Notes: generated by a model not told the origin, from the sequence alone. 50,536 nucleotides of DNA from Hydrogenophaga sp. (GCF_030651625.1 NZ_JAUSCF010000007.1:1-50536); one strand, 5' to 3'. Shown: positions 7,978 through 17,595, counted from the stretch's first letter. Made by a program: numbers and translations.

Positions 7978-9651
7978 ATGCTCAAGATCAAACAAGACCT
8001 GCTGGCGGGACTGGCAGCCGCACTGGAACAGCGTTCTCCGGGCGCCGGTGAAAAAGCCTCGTTCGAGTCGCCGAAGGTGGCCGCCCATGGCGATTTCGCC
8101 TGCACGGCCGCCATGCAACTGGCCAAGCCGCTGAAGCTCAATCCGCGCCAGTTTGCAGAGGTTCTGCGGGCTGACTTGCTCGCACAACCGGTTTACGCAC
8201 AATGGGTGTCCGATATCGACATCGCGGGTCCCGGCTTCATCAACATCCGGCTCAAGCCCGAAGCCAAGCAGCAGGTCGTGCATGAAGTGCTGGCTGCTGC
8301 CGGGCGCTTTGGCGTTGTCGAGCCCAATGGGCAGCGTCTGATGGTCGAGTTTGTGTCTGCCAACCCGACCGGCCCTCTTCACGTTGGCCATGGCCGGCAG
8401 GCCGCGTTGGGCGACGCCATCTGCAGCCTTTATGAAACCCAGGGCTGGGACGTGCACCGCGAGTTCTATTACAACGACGCGGGGGTCCAGATCGGCACTT
8501 TGGCTGCCTCCACCCAGCTTCGTGCACAAGGTTTCAAGCCGGGCGACCCGAACTGGCCCGAGGCGGCCTACAACGGTGACTACATCGCCGACATCGCTTC
8601 AGACTTTCTCGCGAAGAAGACGGTGAAAGCCGACGACCGCGAGTTCACCGCCAGCGGCGACATCGGTGATCTCGATGGCATGCGCCAGTTCGCGGTGGCC
8701 TACCTGCGCCACGAGCAGGACCTCGATCTGCAAGCCTTTGCCGTCAAGTTCGACCACTACTACCTCGAATCCAGCCTTTACACCAGCGGCCGCGTCGAGG
8801 CCACGGTGCAGAAGCTCATCGACGCCGGCAAGACCTACGAGCAGGACGGCGCGCTGTGGCTCAGGTCCACCGACTACGGCGACGACAAGGACCGCGTGAT
8901 GCGCAAGTCCGACGGCTCGTTCACCTACTTCGTGCCCGACGTGGCCTACCACATCAGCAAGTGGGAGCGCGGCTTCACCAAGGTCATCAACATCCAGGGC
9001 ACCGATCATCACGGCACCATTGCCCGTGTTCGCGCCGGCCTGCAGGCGGCCAACGTGGGCATTCCTGCCGGCTATCCCGACTACGTGCTGCACACCATGG
9101 TGCGCGTGGTGCGTGGTGGCGAAGAGGTCAAGATCAGCAAACGCGCCGGCAGCTACGTGACGCTGCGCGACCTCATCGAATGGACCAGCAAGGACGCGGT
9201 GCGCTTCTTTCTGCTCAGCCGCAAGCCCGACACCGAGTACACGTTTGATGTGGATCTGGCTGTACAGAAGAACAACGACAACCCGGTCTACTACGTCCAG
9301 TACGCGCATGCGCGCATCTGTTCGGTGCTGGCCAGTTGGGGCGGCGAGGTGGCCACGCTGAAGCAGGCCAACCTGTCGGCGCTCGACAGCGCACCTGCGC
9401 AGGCCCTGATGCTGTTGCTGGCCAAGTACCCGGGCATGTTGAGTGATGCTGCGCGCGACTTCGCGCCGCACGACGTCACTTTCTACCTTCGTGAGCTGGC
9501 TGCGAGCTACCACAGCTACTACGACGCCGAACGCATTCTGGTGGACGACGAATCGGTCAAGACCGCCCGACTGGCCCTGGTCGCTGCCACGGCACAGGTG
9601 TTGCACAATGGCCTGCATGTGTTGGGTGTGAGTGCACCCCAGAAGATGTGA
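7978..9651 (+). CDS. argS: Arginyl-tRNA synthetase
   Basis: Class I aminoacyl-tRNA synthetase that charges tRNA-Arg with arginine and ATP in the cytoplasm. The 557-residue length is normal for the family. The HIGH signature appears as HVGH in [15 protein letters not shown] (residues 135-138) and the KMSKS-like loop as [12 protein letters not shown]. The C-terminal DALR anticodon-binding domain ends with [11 protein letters not shown]. The ATG at 7978 gives the family N-terminus; the frame is open far upstream but that sequence is not ArgRS-like. A SPOR-domain gene and dsbA follow, an arrangement usual in Burkholderiales. Confidence 0.97.
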   Translation: MLKIKQDLLAGLAAALEQRSPGAGEKASFESPKVAAHGDFACTAAMQLAKPLKLNPRQFAEVLRADLLAQPVYAQWVSDIDIAGPGFINIRLKPEAKQQVVHEVLAAAGRFGVVEPNGQRLMVEFVSANPTGPLHVGHGRQAALGDAICSLYETQGWDVHREFYYNDAGVQIGTLAASTQLRAQGFKPGDPNWPEAAYNGDYIADIASDFLAKKTVKADDREFTASGDIGDLDGMRQFAVAYLRHEQDLDLQAFAVKFDHYYLESSLYTSGRVEATVQKLIDAGKTYEQDGALWLRSTDYGDDKDRVMRKSDGSFTYFVPDVAYHISKWERGFTKVINIQGTDHHGTIARVRAGLQAANVGIPAGYPDYVLHTMVRVVRGGEEVKISKRAGSYVTLRDLIEWTSKDAVRFFLLSRKPDTEYTFDVDLAVQKNNDNPVYYVQYAHARICSVLASWGGEVATLKQANLSALDSAPAQALMLLLAKYPGMLSDAARDFAPHDVTFYLRELAASYHSYYDAERILVDDESVKTARLALVAATAQVLHNGLHVLGVSAPQKM

Positions 9652-9666
9652 ATTGAATTCAGGCCT

Positions 9667-10338
9667 ATGAAACCCCCATGTAAAACCCTGCGCCTGGAGC
9701 AAGGCGGCACCCTGATCGGCTTTGTCGTGGGGCTGCTGGTTGGACTTGGCGCTGCGCTGGCTGTTGCTGTGTACGTCACCAAGGTGCCAATTCCATTTGT
9801 GGATCGGGGTGTGTCGCGCAATGCGAACCAGGACCTGATCGAGGCCGAGCGCAACCGGGGCTGGAACCCCAATGCCACGCTCGGTGGCCGAGCCGGTACC
9901 CAGCCGGTGGCGCCTGTGGAGGTGCCCCCGGCCGATCCTGCCGGTGCCATCGTGGTGCCGCCTGCCGACGGCCGGGCCCTCCCACCTGCCGGCACGTTGC
10001 CTTCGACGGCAAGCGACCCGCTGGGGGATCTGGTCCAATCGCGCCTCGGCCAGCCGACCACAGCGGCACCTTCCGAAACCGCCCCTGCCGGTACCGCAGG
10101 CGGCTCAGCCTACTTCGTGCAGGCCGGCGCCTTTCGCAATCCCGACGACGCGCAGGCGCAGCGCGCCCGCCTGGCCATGCTGGGGATCGACTCTGCCGTG
10201 ACCGAACGCGAACAGTCCGGACGCACGGTCTACCGCGTGCGCGTCGGACCCTTTGCGGATCGTGCGCTGGCGGAGGTCACCCGTGAACAGCTCACGGTCA
10301 ACGGTGTGGAGGCGGCGCTGGTTCGCATTGATCGCTGA
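9667..10338 (+). CDS. SPOR-domain membrane protein, FtsN-like
   Basis: A 223-residue bitopic protein: short cytoplasmic N-terminus, one transmembrane helix (about residues 17-40), a Pro/Ala-rich periplasmic linker and a C-terminal SPOR domain (about 145-221, YFVQAGAF to VEAALVRIDR). SPOR domains bind denuded septal peptidoglycan, so a role in cell division like that of FtsN is likely. It starts 15 nt after argS and is followed by dsbA, so the three are probably co-transcribed. Confidence 0.88.
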   Translation: MKPPCKTLRLEQGGTLIGFVVGLLVGLGAALAVAVYVTKVPIPFVDRGVSRNANQDLIEAERNRGWNPNATLGGRAGTQPVAPVEVPPADPAGAIVVPPADGRALPPAGTLPSTASDPLGDLVQSRLGQPTTAAPSETAPAGTAGGSAYFVQAGAFRNPDDAQAQRARLAMLGIDSAVTEREQSGRTVYRVRVGPFADRALAEVTREQLTVNGVEAALVRIDR

Positions 10339-10406
10339 ACAGTGGCAACGGGAACTATCGGCCCGGCAAAAAACCCAAGTGCGGTAACCCTCAGGAGTCT
10401 GAACAT

Positions 10407-11051
10407 ATGCAACGTCGAAACTTTTCCCGGGTCTTGTTGGCCGGTGGTGGATTGGCTGCGGTCGGTACATTGAGCTGGGGCACCGCCCAGGCCCAGATCG
10501 CCGGTCTGAAGGAAGGCACCGACTACATGCGCCTTCCACGCCCGGCACCTGTGGACAGCGCCGCTGGCCAGGTGGAGGTTGTTGAATTCTTTGCCTACAC
10601 CTGCATCCACTGCTACAACTTTGAACCCCATATCACCGAGTGGCTCAAGCAGAAACCGGCCCATGTCACGCTGCGCCGCGTACCGGTGGCGTTCAGCGAT
10701 GCTTTTCTGCCGTTGCAGCGCCTGTATTTCGCACTCGAAGCCATGGGTCAGGTCGACGCCCTGCATGAAAAGGTGTTCAAGGCCATCCATGTCGACAAGC
10801 AGAGACTGACCACGCCCGATGCCATCGCCGCCTGGATTGAGAAACAGGGGGTTGACAAGGGCAAGTTCACCGAGTTTTACAACTCCTTCGCAGTGGCCGG
10901 CAAAGCGAGCCGTGCCACCCAGTTGCAGGACGCCTACAAGGTGGAAGGCACGCCGGCACTGGGCGTGGCAGGCCGCTTCTACATTCCCGGGCAGGGGCCG
11001 CGCACGCTGGCCGTGGCCAATGCCCTCATTGCAGAGGTGCGCAAGGGCTGA
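10407..11051 (+). CDS. dsbA: Periplasmic thiol:disulfide interchange protein DsbA
   Basis: A 214-residue thioredoxin-fold oxidase that introduces disulfides into exported proteins. The active site is CIHC in FFAYTCIHCYNFEP and the cis-proline loop is EGTPALGV. The central helical insertion fits DsbA. The signal peptide (about residues 1-31, ending AQA) begins MQRRNFSR, a Tat-like twin arginine. AGGAG at 10393-10397 supports the start. The dipeptide between the cysteines is Ile-His rather than the common Pro-His, which could change the redox potential. Confidence 0.93.
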   Translation: MQRRNFSRVLLAGGGLAAVGTLSWGTAQAQIAGLKEGTDYMRLPRPAPVDSAAGQVEVVEFFAYTCIHCYNFEPHITEWLKQKPAHVTLRRVPVAFSDAFLPLQRLYFALEAMGQVDALHEKVFKAIHVDKQRLTTPDAIAAWIEKQGVDKGKFTEFYNSFAVAGKASRATQLQDAYKVEGTPALGVAGRFYIPGQGPRTLAVANALIAEVRKG

Positions 11052-11102
11052 AACTGTCGCCCGCCGGGCATTGCGGCCGGGCGTCAGTACACGCTTCAAC
11101 CG

Positions 11103-11122
11103 ACCCCGCACAGCGGGGTTTT
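11103..11122 (+). terminator. Intrinsic terminator after dsbA
   Basis: A 7-bp GC-rich stem (accccgc / gcggggt) with a 3-nt loop is followed by tttt. It lies about 50 bp after the dsbA stop and separates the argS-SPOR-dsbA unit from lptA. Confidence 0.75.
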
Positions 11123-11184
11123 CTGTTTCTGCGGAGAGCGGGAATCAAGAGTGAAAGTGCCACAGGATTCCCGATTCACGCCGT

Positions 11185-11190
11185 TACAAT
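11185..11190 (+). promoter_or_regulatory. -10-like box TACAAT upstream of lptA
   Basis: TACAAT overlaps the ATG at 11189. A promoter here would start transcription near 11197 and exclude that ATG as the start, favouring 11219 for lptA. Confidence 0.5.
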
Positions 11191-11218
11191 GAATGCAAGT
11201 TTCGTGCCCCAATACGCC

Positions 11219-11860
11219 ATGCCCTCACCTATGCCGACCCAATCCCTGACCCGATTTGTTTCCGTGCTGGCCGCTGGCCTCTTCTGCGTGGGTGCGGCCC
11301 AGGCAGAGGCGGCTGACCGGGACAAGCCCATGAACATCGAAGCGGATGCCCTGCGCTACGACGACGCCAAGCAGACCAGCGTTTTCACCGGCAATGTGGT
11401 GCTGACCAAGGGCACCATCATCATGCGCGGCAAACAGATCGAGGTGCAGCAGGACGCACAGGGCAATCAGGTCGGAATACTCACCGGCACCCCTGCGATC
11501 CCCGGCTTTTTTCGGCAGAAGCGTGAGGGGCTGGATGAATGGATCGAAGGAGAAGGGGTTCGCATCGATTACGACAGCAAATCGGAGATCGTCCGCTTCA
11601 CAGGCAATGCGGTGCTGCGACGGTACCGAGGCACCCAGATCAATGACGAAGCGCGGGGAAACCTGATTGTTTACAACAGCGCCACTGAGGTCTTTACCGT
11701 CAGGGGCAACGAACCGGGCAATGATGCGGCCAATCCATCGGGCCGGGTGCGTGCCATGCTCACGCCGATCCCGGCAGAAGGCACGGCCGCGCCCGCCCCC
11801 ACGCCTGCAGCGCCTGCCAACCTGCGCCCGAGCGGCCAAATCAAAGAGAAAAGCCAGTGA
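11219..11860 (+). CDS. lptA: LPS-transport periplasmic protein LptA
   Basis: Periplasmic bridge protein that carries lipopolysaccharide from LptB2FGC to LptDE. After a signal peptide ending AQA comes the OstA/LptA beta-jellyroll: [23 protein letters not shown], then [14 protein letters not shown], and [26 protein letters not shown]. The length (about 213 residues) is normal, with a Pro/Ala-rich C-terminal tail. I prefer ATG 11219 because the ATG at 11189 overlaps a -10-like box; 11231 is also possible. The stop overlaps the lptB start (GTGA). lptC, which usually precedes lptA, is not adjacent. Confidence 0.92.
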   Translation: MPSPMPTQSLTRFVSVLAAGLFCVGAAQAEAADRDKPMNIEADALRYDDAKQTSVFTGNVVLTKGTIIMRGKQIEVQQDAQGNQVGILTGTPAIPGFFRQKREGLDEWIEGEGVRIDYDSKSEIVRFTGNAVLRRYRGTQINDEARGNLIVYNSATEVFTVRGNEPGNDAANPSGRVRAMLTPIPAEGTAAPAPTPAAPANLRPSGQIKEKSQ

Positions 11861-12639
11861 CGACGGACGCGGCCACCCGGCCGCCAGGGTCGGCTGACCG
11901 CAGCACGCTGGAGGCTCGGGGCCTGAAGAAGGCGTACGGCAGCCGCAAGGTGGTCAAAGATGTCTCGCTGGCGGTGAACAAAGGCGAAGTGGTGGGGCTG
12001 CTTGGGCCGAACGGTGCTGGCAAGACCACCTCCTTCTACATGATCGTGGGCCTGCTGCGCGTCGATGGCGGGCAGATCCTGCTCGACGGGCAATCCATCG
12101 AGCGCATGCCAATACACCGCCGCGCGCGCCTGGGGCTGGGCTACCTGCCGCAGGAAGCGTCGATTTTCCGCAAGCTCAACGTGGCCGACAACGTGCGCGC
12201 CGTGCTGGAGCTGCAAACCGACGACGCAGGCAAACCGCTTGCGCAAGCGGAGGTCAGCAGCCGGCTCGATGCCCTTTTGAAAGAGCTGCACGTGGACCAT
12301 CTGCGGGATTCGCCCGCCCCGGCGCTCTCTGGCGGGGAACGCCGCCGTGTGGAGATCGCGCGGGCGCTGGCCACCAACCCGCGATTCATCCTGCTGGATG
12401 AGCCGTTCGCCGGTATCGACCCCATCGCGGTGATCGAGATTCAGCGCATCATCGGCTTCCTCAAGGGGCGTGGTATCGGTGTGCTGATCACCGACCACAA
12501 CGTGCGCGAAACCCTGGGCATCTGTGATCGCGCTTACATCATCAATGATGGCAACGTGCTGACCAGCGGTACGCCCGCCGAGATCGTGGAAAACGCCGAC
12601 GTGCGCCGGGTGTACCTCGGTGAGCACTTCAGGATGTGA
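11857..12639 (+). CDS. lptB: LPS export ABC transporter ATPase LptB
   Basis: A 260-residue ATPase that powers extraction of LPS from the inner membrane with LptF and LptG. Visible motifs are the Walker [10 protein letters not shown], the signature [15 protein letters not shown], the Walker [14 protein letters not shown] and the H-loop TDHNVRET. The GTG start overlaps the lptA stop by 3 nt, showing translational coupling. rpoN follows 85 bp later, the standard order in proteobacteria. Confidence 0.96.
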   Translation: MTTDAATRPPGSADRSTLEARGLKKAYGSRKVVKDVSLAVNKGEVVGLLGPNGAGKTTSFYMIVGLLRVDGGQILLDGQSIERMPIHRRARLGLGYLPQEASIFRKLNVADNVRAVLELQTDDAGKPLAQAEVSSRLDALLKELHVDHLRDSPAPALSGGERRRVEIARALATNPRFILLDEPFAGIDPIAVIEIQRIIGFLKGRGIGVLITDHNVRETLGICDRAYIINDGNVLTSGTPAEIVENADVRRVYLGEHFRM

Positions 12640-12724
12640 TGTCCAGCATGTTGAACACGTCATGGCGGCCGATTGAAGCCCCTCAGTCCAGGGCGCGCGC
12701 AGCGCCTTGGGTGGAGGGCACTTC

Positions 12725-14386
12725 ATGAAGCAAGGCCTTTCCCTGCGTGTTTCACAGCACCTGGCACTCACGCCCCAGTTGCAGCAGTCGATCCGCCTGC
12801 TGCAACTCTCCACGCTGGAAATGGCCCAGGAAGTCGAGCAGATGCTCGATGAAAACCCCTTTCTGGAGCGCACCGAAGAAACCGCCGAACGCGAGGCGTT
12901 CGGCCTGGACCAGACCGACACGCCGGTCAGCGCGGGCGAGCAGATTGTCGAGGCCTCTCAGCCGGGCGACATGCCCGCAGCGACGGGCCCGACCGAGCCC
13001 GAACGCGCCTCCCTCGACCGCGAGAGTGCGCCAAGTGGCGACACCGCCCAGGGTGACGAGGTCGAGAGCCGGATCGACGGCGCTGCTCCGCTTGAAGAAA
13101 GCTGGGAAGGTGATGGCTCGGTGGAGATCGCCCCCGATGATGGCGAATGGGGCGGCGAGGCGCCCGCGCGCAACAGCGGGGCATCGGACGGCGACGAGAC
13201 TGCATCGGCCGCCGATCTGGCGCGCGCCAATGTCAGCCTGCAGGACCACCTGCACGACCAGGCGCGCTGCCTGCGATTGAACGAAGAAGACCGCGCTGCG
13301 CTGTATTTTTTGATCGAATCGCTCAGCGACGACGGCTACCTCGAAGAGAGCATTTCCGACCTGGCTGGGGCCTGGCTGCGCATGAGCGTGATTGACGGCG
13401 CAGGCGGCGCGACCGGCACCGAGGCGCCGGTCAGCCTGGAAGACCGCGAAGCACTGGAGCAGCGCCTGACCACGGCCTTGCACTGGCTTCAGAACATGGA
13501 GCCAGCGGGTGTCGGTGCACGCGACCTGGGCGAATGCCTTCGGTTGCAGATCCTGGAATTGCGCAACACGCCCGAAGCGCGCGCTGCGCTGGCCATCTGC
13601 AACCAGCCCCTGGAACTGATCGCCAAGCGCGATGTGAAACGCCTGTGCAGCCTGTGTGGTCTGGATGAAGAAACCGTTCGTGCAGGTATGGCGCTCATTG
13701 CCAGGCTGGAACCCAAACCGGGCCGCCAGTTTGTCGACCTGGAACGCAATCTGGTGGTGCCCGATGTGATCGTGACGCGCGCCGGCCGGGGTTTCAAGGT
13801 GATCTTGAATCCCGAGGTGATGCCGCGCCTGCGCGTGCACGACGTGTACGCCAACGCCATGCGCCAGAACCGGGGTGGGCGTGACAGCGGTGGCGAAGCC
13901 GGCCATGCGGCCATGCAGCAAAGGCTGCAGGAAGCACGCTGGTTCATCAAGAACATCCAGCAGCGCTTCGACACCATCCTGCGGGTCTCGAGCGCCATCG
14001 TCGAGCGCCAGCGCAACTTCTTCATGCACGGCGAACTGGCCATGCGCCCGCTGGTGCTGCGCGAAATCGCGGACGAGCTCGGACTGCACGAATCCACCAT
14101 CAGCCGGGTGACCACCGCCAAGTACATGGCCACGCCTTTTGGCACCTTCGAGCTCAAGTACTTTTTTGGTTCCTCGCTCGGTACAGAAACCGGCGGCAAC
14201 GCATCGAGCACGGCGGTGCGGGCCCTGCTCAAGCAGTTCATTGCGTCCGAGACGCCTGCCAAACCGCTGTCCGACAACCAGCTGTCCGACCTGCTGCGCG
14301 AACAGGGCATTGAATGTGCCCGCCGCACCGTGGCCAAATACCGCGAAGCCTTGCGGATCGCGCCGGCCAACCTGCGCAAGCGCTGA
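12725..14386 (+). CDS. rpoN: RNA polymerase sigma-54 factor RpoN
   Basis: Directs transcription from -24/-12 promoters with bacterial enhancer-binding activators. The glutamine-rich region I (KQGLSLRVSQHLALTPQLQQSIRLLQLS) opens the protein, and the RpoN box ARRTVAKYRE lies near the C-terminus, after the core-binding domain and the helix-turn-helix LHESTISRVTTAKYM. It has 553 residues against about 480 in enterics; the excess is in the acidic region II (residues about 50-165). The start is fixed by GGAGGG at 12713-12718. Confidence 0.97.
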   Translation: MKQGLSLRVSQHLALTPQLQQSIRLLQLSTLEMAQEVEQMLDENPFLERTEETAEREAFGLDQTDTPVSAGEQIVEASQPGDMPAATGPTEPERASLDRESAPSGDTAQGDEVESRIDGAAPLEESWEGDGSVEIAPDDGEWGGEAPARNSGASDGDETASAADLARANVSLQDHLHDQARCLRLNEEDRAALYFLIESLSDDGYLEESISDLAGAWLRMSVIDGAGGATGTEAPVSLEDREALEQRLTTALHWLQNMEPAGVGARDLGECLRLQILELRNTPEARAALAICNQPLELIAKRDVKRLCSLCGLDEETVRAGMALIARLEPKPGRQFVDLERNLVVPDVIVTRAGRGFKVILNPEVMPRLRVHDVYANAMRQNRGGRDSGGEAGHAAMQQRLQEARWFIKNIQQRFDTILRVSSAIVERQRNFFMHGELAMRPLVLREIADELGLHESTISRVTTAKYMATPFGTFELKYFFGSSLGTETGGNASSTAVRALLKQFIASETPAKPLSDNQLSDLLREQGIECARRTVAKYREALRIAPANLRKR

Positions 14387-14491
14387 TGGCACGCTGTTCC
14401 ATCGCCTCGCGTTGAGCGCGCGGCGAATAGCCCACTTCTTCACACTTTTCCCTTTCTGCCCTACGCTTTCAATGCAGCGTTAGAAATTGCC

Positions 14492-15814
14492 ATGAACCAG
14501 CTCCAGCTCTTCCTCCCCTGTGCCGCCGGCGTGGAGGACATGCTCAGCGCCGAGGTGCAGCGCATCACCGGTGAGGCTGTTCAGCACAAGGCGCGCGGTG
14601 GTGTGGGGGTGCAGGCGTCCTGGCGCGATGCCATGCGGCTGAACCTGCACAGCCGGCTCACCCAGCGCGTGCTGGTGCAGCTCTGGCATGGCGAATATCG
14701 CAGCGAGCAAGACCTCTACAACGCGGCTGGCGATGTGGCCTGGGAGATCTGGTTCACGCCGGCCCAGACCATCAAGGTCGAGATCACGGCCCAGCACAGC
14801 CCGCTGACCAGCCTGAACTTTGCTGCGCTCAAGATCAAGGATGCGATTTGCGACCGTTTTCGCCACAAACGCGGCGAACGCCCCAGCGTGGACACCACCT
14901 GGCCAGATGTGCGCATCTACGCCCACCTCACCACCGACGCTCTCTCGCTTTACATCGACACCTCGGGCGAGCCGCTGTTCAAGCGTGGCTGGCGCGAAGA
15001 CAAAGGCGACGCGCCACTGAAGGAGACGCTGGCCGCCGCCATGATTGCCGCCACTGGCTGGGACGCCTGCGCTGGTCAGCCACTGGACGATGTCGTACCG
15101 CTGTACGACCCTTGCTGCGGCAGTGGCACGGTGGTGATCGAGGCCGCGCAGATTGCGCTGCGCATAGCACCCGGACTGCGCCGCCGATTTGCGTTCGAGA
15201 AGATGCTGCCGTTTCAGCCTCATGTCTGGCAGGCGATCAAGGACGATGCGGTGCGCGAAGAGCGCGAGTGGCCGGCCGGTCATGCGCCCATCGTGTTCGG
15301 CAGCGATGTGTCCTTCCGCATGGTCGACTTTGCCCATCGCAATGCGGAGCGCGCCGGCGTGGCGCACGCTGTGGAGCTGCGCGGCGGCGACGCCTTGCAG
15401 CGCCAGCCGCCGACGACCAGACCAGGGGTGCTGCTGCTCAATCCGCCCTATGGCGAACGCATCGCGGCCGCAGGCGTGGCTGGGCAGCGTTCGGAAGACC
15501 GCGCCAGTGCCCGGCCCCAGCGCATGGCCCCGCGCGCGCCACGTACGTTCGCCGTGGATCAGGCGCCACCGCCCGCGCCGGGTCTGGGCCGCGAGAACGC
15601 TCAGATGGCAGACGGTGGCGATGGGAGCGAGTTTTTCCAGCAACTTGCCTCGCACTGGAAGTCGCATTACGCCGGCTGGAGCGCCTGGCTGCTCACGCCC
15701 GACCTGAAGCTGCCAGGCAAGATGCGATTCAAGGAATCGCGACGTGTGCCTTTGTGGAACGGGCCGATCGAATGCCGGTTGTTCCGGTTTGATCTCATGG
15801 CAAGACGGTCATGA
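14492..15814 (+). CDS. THUMP-domain 23S rRNA methyltransferase, RlmL/YpsC type
   Basis: A 440-residue SAM-dependent RNA methyltransferase. The N-terminal THUMP region (about residues 1-165) binds RNA. The C-terminal class I methyltransferase has the SAM motif YDPCCGSGTVVIEAA and the catalytic LLNPPYGERI typical of N2-guanine methylation. It corresponds to the N-terminal half of E. coli RlmL (m2G2445). A low-complexity insertion (about residues 325-375, Arg/Pro/Ala-rich) splits the domain after the NPPY motif. Two copies of the three-hairpin repeat begin a few bases after its stop. Confidence 0.85.
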   Translation: MNQLQLFLPCAAGVEDMLSAEVQRITGEAVQHKARGGVGVQASWRDAMRLNLHSRLTQRVLVQLWHGEYRSEQDLYNAAGDVAWEIWFTPAQTIKVEITAQHSPLTSLNFAALKIKDAICDRFRHKRGERPSVDTTWPDVRIYAHLTTDALSLYIDTSGEPLFKRGWREDKGDAPLKETLAAAMIAATGWDACAGQPLDDVVPLYDPCCGSGTVVIEAAQIALRIAPGLRRRFAFEKMLPFQPHVWQAIKDDAVREEREWPAGHAPIVFGSDVSFRMVDFAHRNAERAGVAHAVELRGGDALQRQPPTTRPGVLLLNPPYGERIAAAGVAGQRSEDRASARPQRMAPRAPRTFAVDQAPPPAPGLGRENAQMADGGDGSEFFQQLASHWKSHYAGWSAWLLTPDLKLPGKMRFKESRRVPLWNGPIECRLFRFDLMARRS

Positions 15815-15816
15815 GC

Positions 15817-15880
15817 TCCCCCCGCGCCGCCTTCGGCGTCACCCCCCTCCGAGAGGGAGGCACACCCTTGGACCGGCGAA
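15817..15880 (+). repeat. Three-hairpin intergenic repeat, copy 1a (head)
   Basis: This copy begins 2 nt after the methyltransferase stop. Its parts in order are a gccgccttcggcg hairpin, a C-run/G-run hairpin and gaccggcgaa. It has the same orientation as the preceding gene. Confidence 0.85.
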
Positions 15881-15890
15881 TCAGTGAGAC

Positions 15891-16011
15891 TCCCCCCGCG
15901 CCGCCTTCGGCGTCACCCCCCTCCGAGAGGGGGGCACACCCTAGGACCGCCAGAGCCGGATCTTCGGGTGTCCTGGACTGGGGACATCTCGCTCCGGAGA
16001 GAGCGTCTGAC
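15891..16011 (+). repeat. Three-hairpin intergenic repeat, copy 1b (full length)
   Basis: A second tandem copy that includes the tail (gggtgtcctggactgggg to ctcgctccgga). It runs up to the start codon of the PIN gene. Confidence 0.85.
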
Positions 16012-16449
16012 ATGAGCGCGGTTGTGATCGACACCAACATCACGCTCGACCTATTTGTTTTTCAGGATCCGGCCATTGCGCCGTTGCGCGAAGCGCTGGA
16101 GATCGAATCGCTCGACTGGCTGGCCACGGACGCCATGCGCGAAGAGCTGGTGCGCGTGCTGGGCTATCCGCAGATTGTGCGCAAACTGTTCGCCGTGGCC
16201 TTGTCGAAAAGCGACGTTCTTGACGCCTTCGACCGGCATGTGCACCTCGTGCCATCCGCAGCCAAGGCACCCTTCACCTGCAAGGACCCGGACGATCAGA
16301 AGTTCATTGATCTGGCAGCTGCCCATGGCGCTTCGCTGGTCAGCAAGGACGCGGCGGTGCTGTGCATGGCACGCAGGCTCGAACGGGTGGGGCTTCGGGT
16401 GTGTCGCACCTGGCCGTCGGAATCGGTGCTTGCGGCTTCCCCACTCTGA
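16012..16449 (+). CDS. PIN-domain protein (putative toxin-family RNase)
   Basis: A 145-residue single PIN domain. The first acidic residue is in VVIDTNITLDLF, a second acidic cluster is in AMREELVRVLGYP and the last lies in CKDPDDQKFIDLA, consistent with a Mg-dependent ribonuclease of the 'PIN family toxin component' group. The ATG at 16012 begins the PIN fold; the frame upstream runs through the repeat and is not coding. No small DNA-binding antitoxin gene is adjacent. The next gene starts 9 nt after the stop. Confidence 0.8.
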   Translation: MSAVVIDTNITLDLFVFQDPAIAPLREALEIESLDWLATDAMREELVRVLGYPQIVRKLFAVALSKSDVLDAFDRHVHLVPSAAKAPFTCKDPDDQKFIDLAAAHGASLVSKDAAVLCMARRLERVGLRVCRTWPSESVLAASPL

Positions 16450-16458
16450 AGACTGGTC

Positions 16459-17595
16459 ATGCGCTTGTCTGCTCGCATCGCACGCCACATCGCTCTGACG
16501 ATGGTGTTGCTGGCGGCGAGCACGACTGTCCGCGCCTTACCCCAATGTGAGCTCAGTGGCGAAGCGGTCGATCCCGCCGATGGGCACGGCATGGCTGGCA
16601 AGAGTGGTGTGATGCGGTGCACGGATGACACAGGTGCACTGCGTTTGCGTGAGCAGACGGTGCGTGAGGGTCGCTTTGAAGGTCCGGTGCTGCTGGAATT
16701 GCACGACGGCACCCGCAAGCAGTACAGCGTCAACGAACGCGGCCACCGCCATGGTGTGGCCCGAGAGTTCGATGCCCGCGGCACCTTGCGCCGGGAAGAA
16801 CAGTTGGTCGACGGACAGTTGGTGGGCGAGCAGAAACAGTTCGCCGAAGCCGGGTACCTGCAGCGGCTGGACTTTTATGTCGATCGGCGCGCTGCGGTGA
16901 GCCTGGTGTTGCTGGCCGACGGATCGCTAAACGAACTGCGTTGTGCCGAACGATCTCTCGTTCCCCATGACCGCACCCCGTGCGGTCATGCGGGACAGGT
17001 CAGCGACGTCACGCTGTACCGCGCCCCAGGCAACGCCAGTGGGCGGGTGCGCTACCTGGCGGGCCAGCTGCTGTACAACGCCGTGCTCGACGAACGCGGC
17101 CAGCCTGTGCGCACGGAAGAAGTGAAGGAGGGTCGGCGCATCAAGCGCGTCTACTACCGATCTGGTCCATTGCGATCGGAAGCCGACTTCATCGAGCGAG
17201 ATCCCTCGGATGGTCAGGGGCGCGAAGGTGTGGCGCGGGATTGGGCAGAGAGTGGTCAGCTCACACAGGAAACGTTGTGGGCACGCGGACATGAGCAGAC
17301 CATCCGGCAGTGGTACCTCAACGGACAGCTGAAGCTGCGGCAAGAGATTCAGCGCGACGGACGCCACCAGCAGCGCCTCACCGAAAGTTACTGGGACAAC
17401 GGCCAGCCTGCGGCCATCAACGCGGATCGCAATGGCCGTTTGATGGGCTGGCAGAAGTACTTTGACGAAGCGGGCGTGTTGCGGCGCGAAGAGGAACACG
17501 GCGATCGCGGCGTGCTGTTGCGACGCAAGCGTTACAGCGCTCAGGGTTCGCTCGAGAACGATGAGCACTTTCTGGCAGGCGGTTCTCGCGTCTGA
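16459..17595 (+). CDS. Exported MORN/YwqK-like repeat protein
   Basis: A 378-residue protein with a signal peptide (about residues 1-26, ending VRA) and repeats of the MORN_2/YwqK type: a glycine plus aromatic unit about every 22-24 residues, for example GLFREFDARGTLRREE-like segments, WYLNGQLKLRQE, YWDNGQPAAIN and YFDEAGVLRREEE. Two paired-cysteine stretches lie in the N-terminal half. The molecular role is unknown. YwqK relatives are sometimes labelled antitoxins, but export to the periplasm argues against neutralising the cytoplasmic PIN protein encoded 9 nt upstream. Confidence 0.7.
   Translation: MRLSARIARHIALTMVLLAASTTVRALPQCELSGEAVDPADGHGMAGKSGVMRCTDDTGALRLREQTVREGRFEGPVLLELHDGTRKQYSVNERGHRHGVAREFDARGTLRREEQLVDGQLVGEQKQFAEAGYLQRLDFYVDRRAAVSLVLLADGSLNELRCAERSLVPHDRTPCGHAGQVSDVTLYRAPGNASGRVRYLAGQLLYNAVLDERGQPVRTEEVKEGRRIKRVYYRSGPLRSEADFIERDPSDGQGREGVARDWAESGQLTQETLWARGHEQTIRQWYLNGQLKLRQEIQRDGRHQQRLTESYWDNGQPAAINADRNGRLMGWQKYFDEAGVLRREEEHGDRGVLLRRKRYSAQGSLENDEHFLAGGSRV

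Noticed and set aside
16459..17595. Antitoxin of a classical toxin-antitoxin pair with the PIN gene
   Set aside because: The protein has a signal peptide and MORN-like repeats and no DNA-binding domain, and it lies downstream of the PIN gene; not called as an antitoxin.
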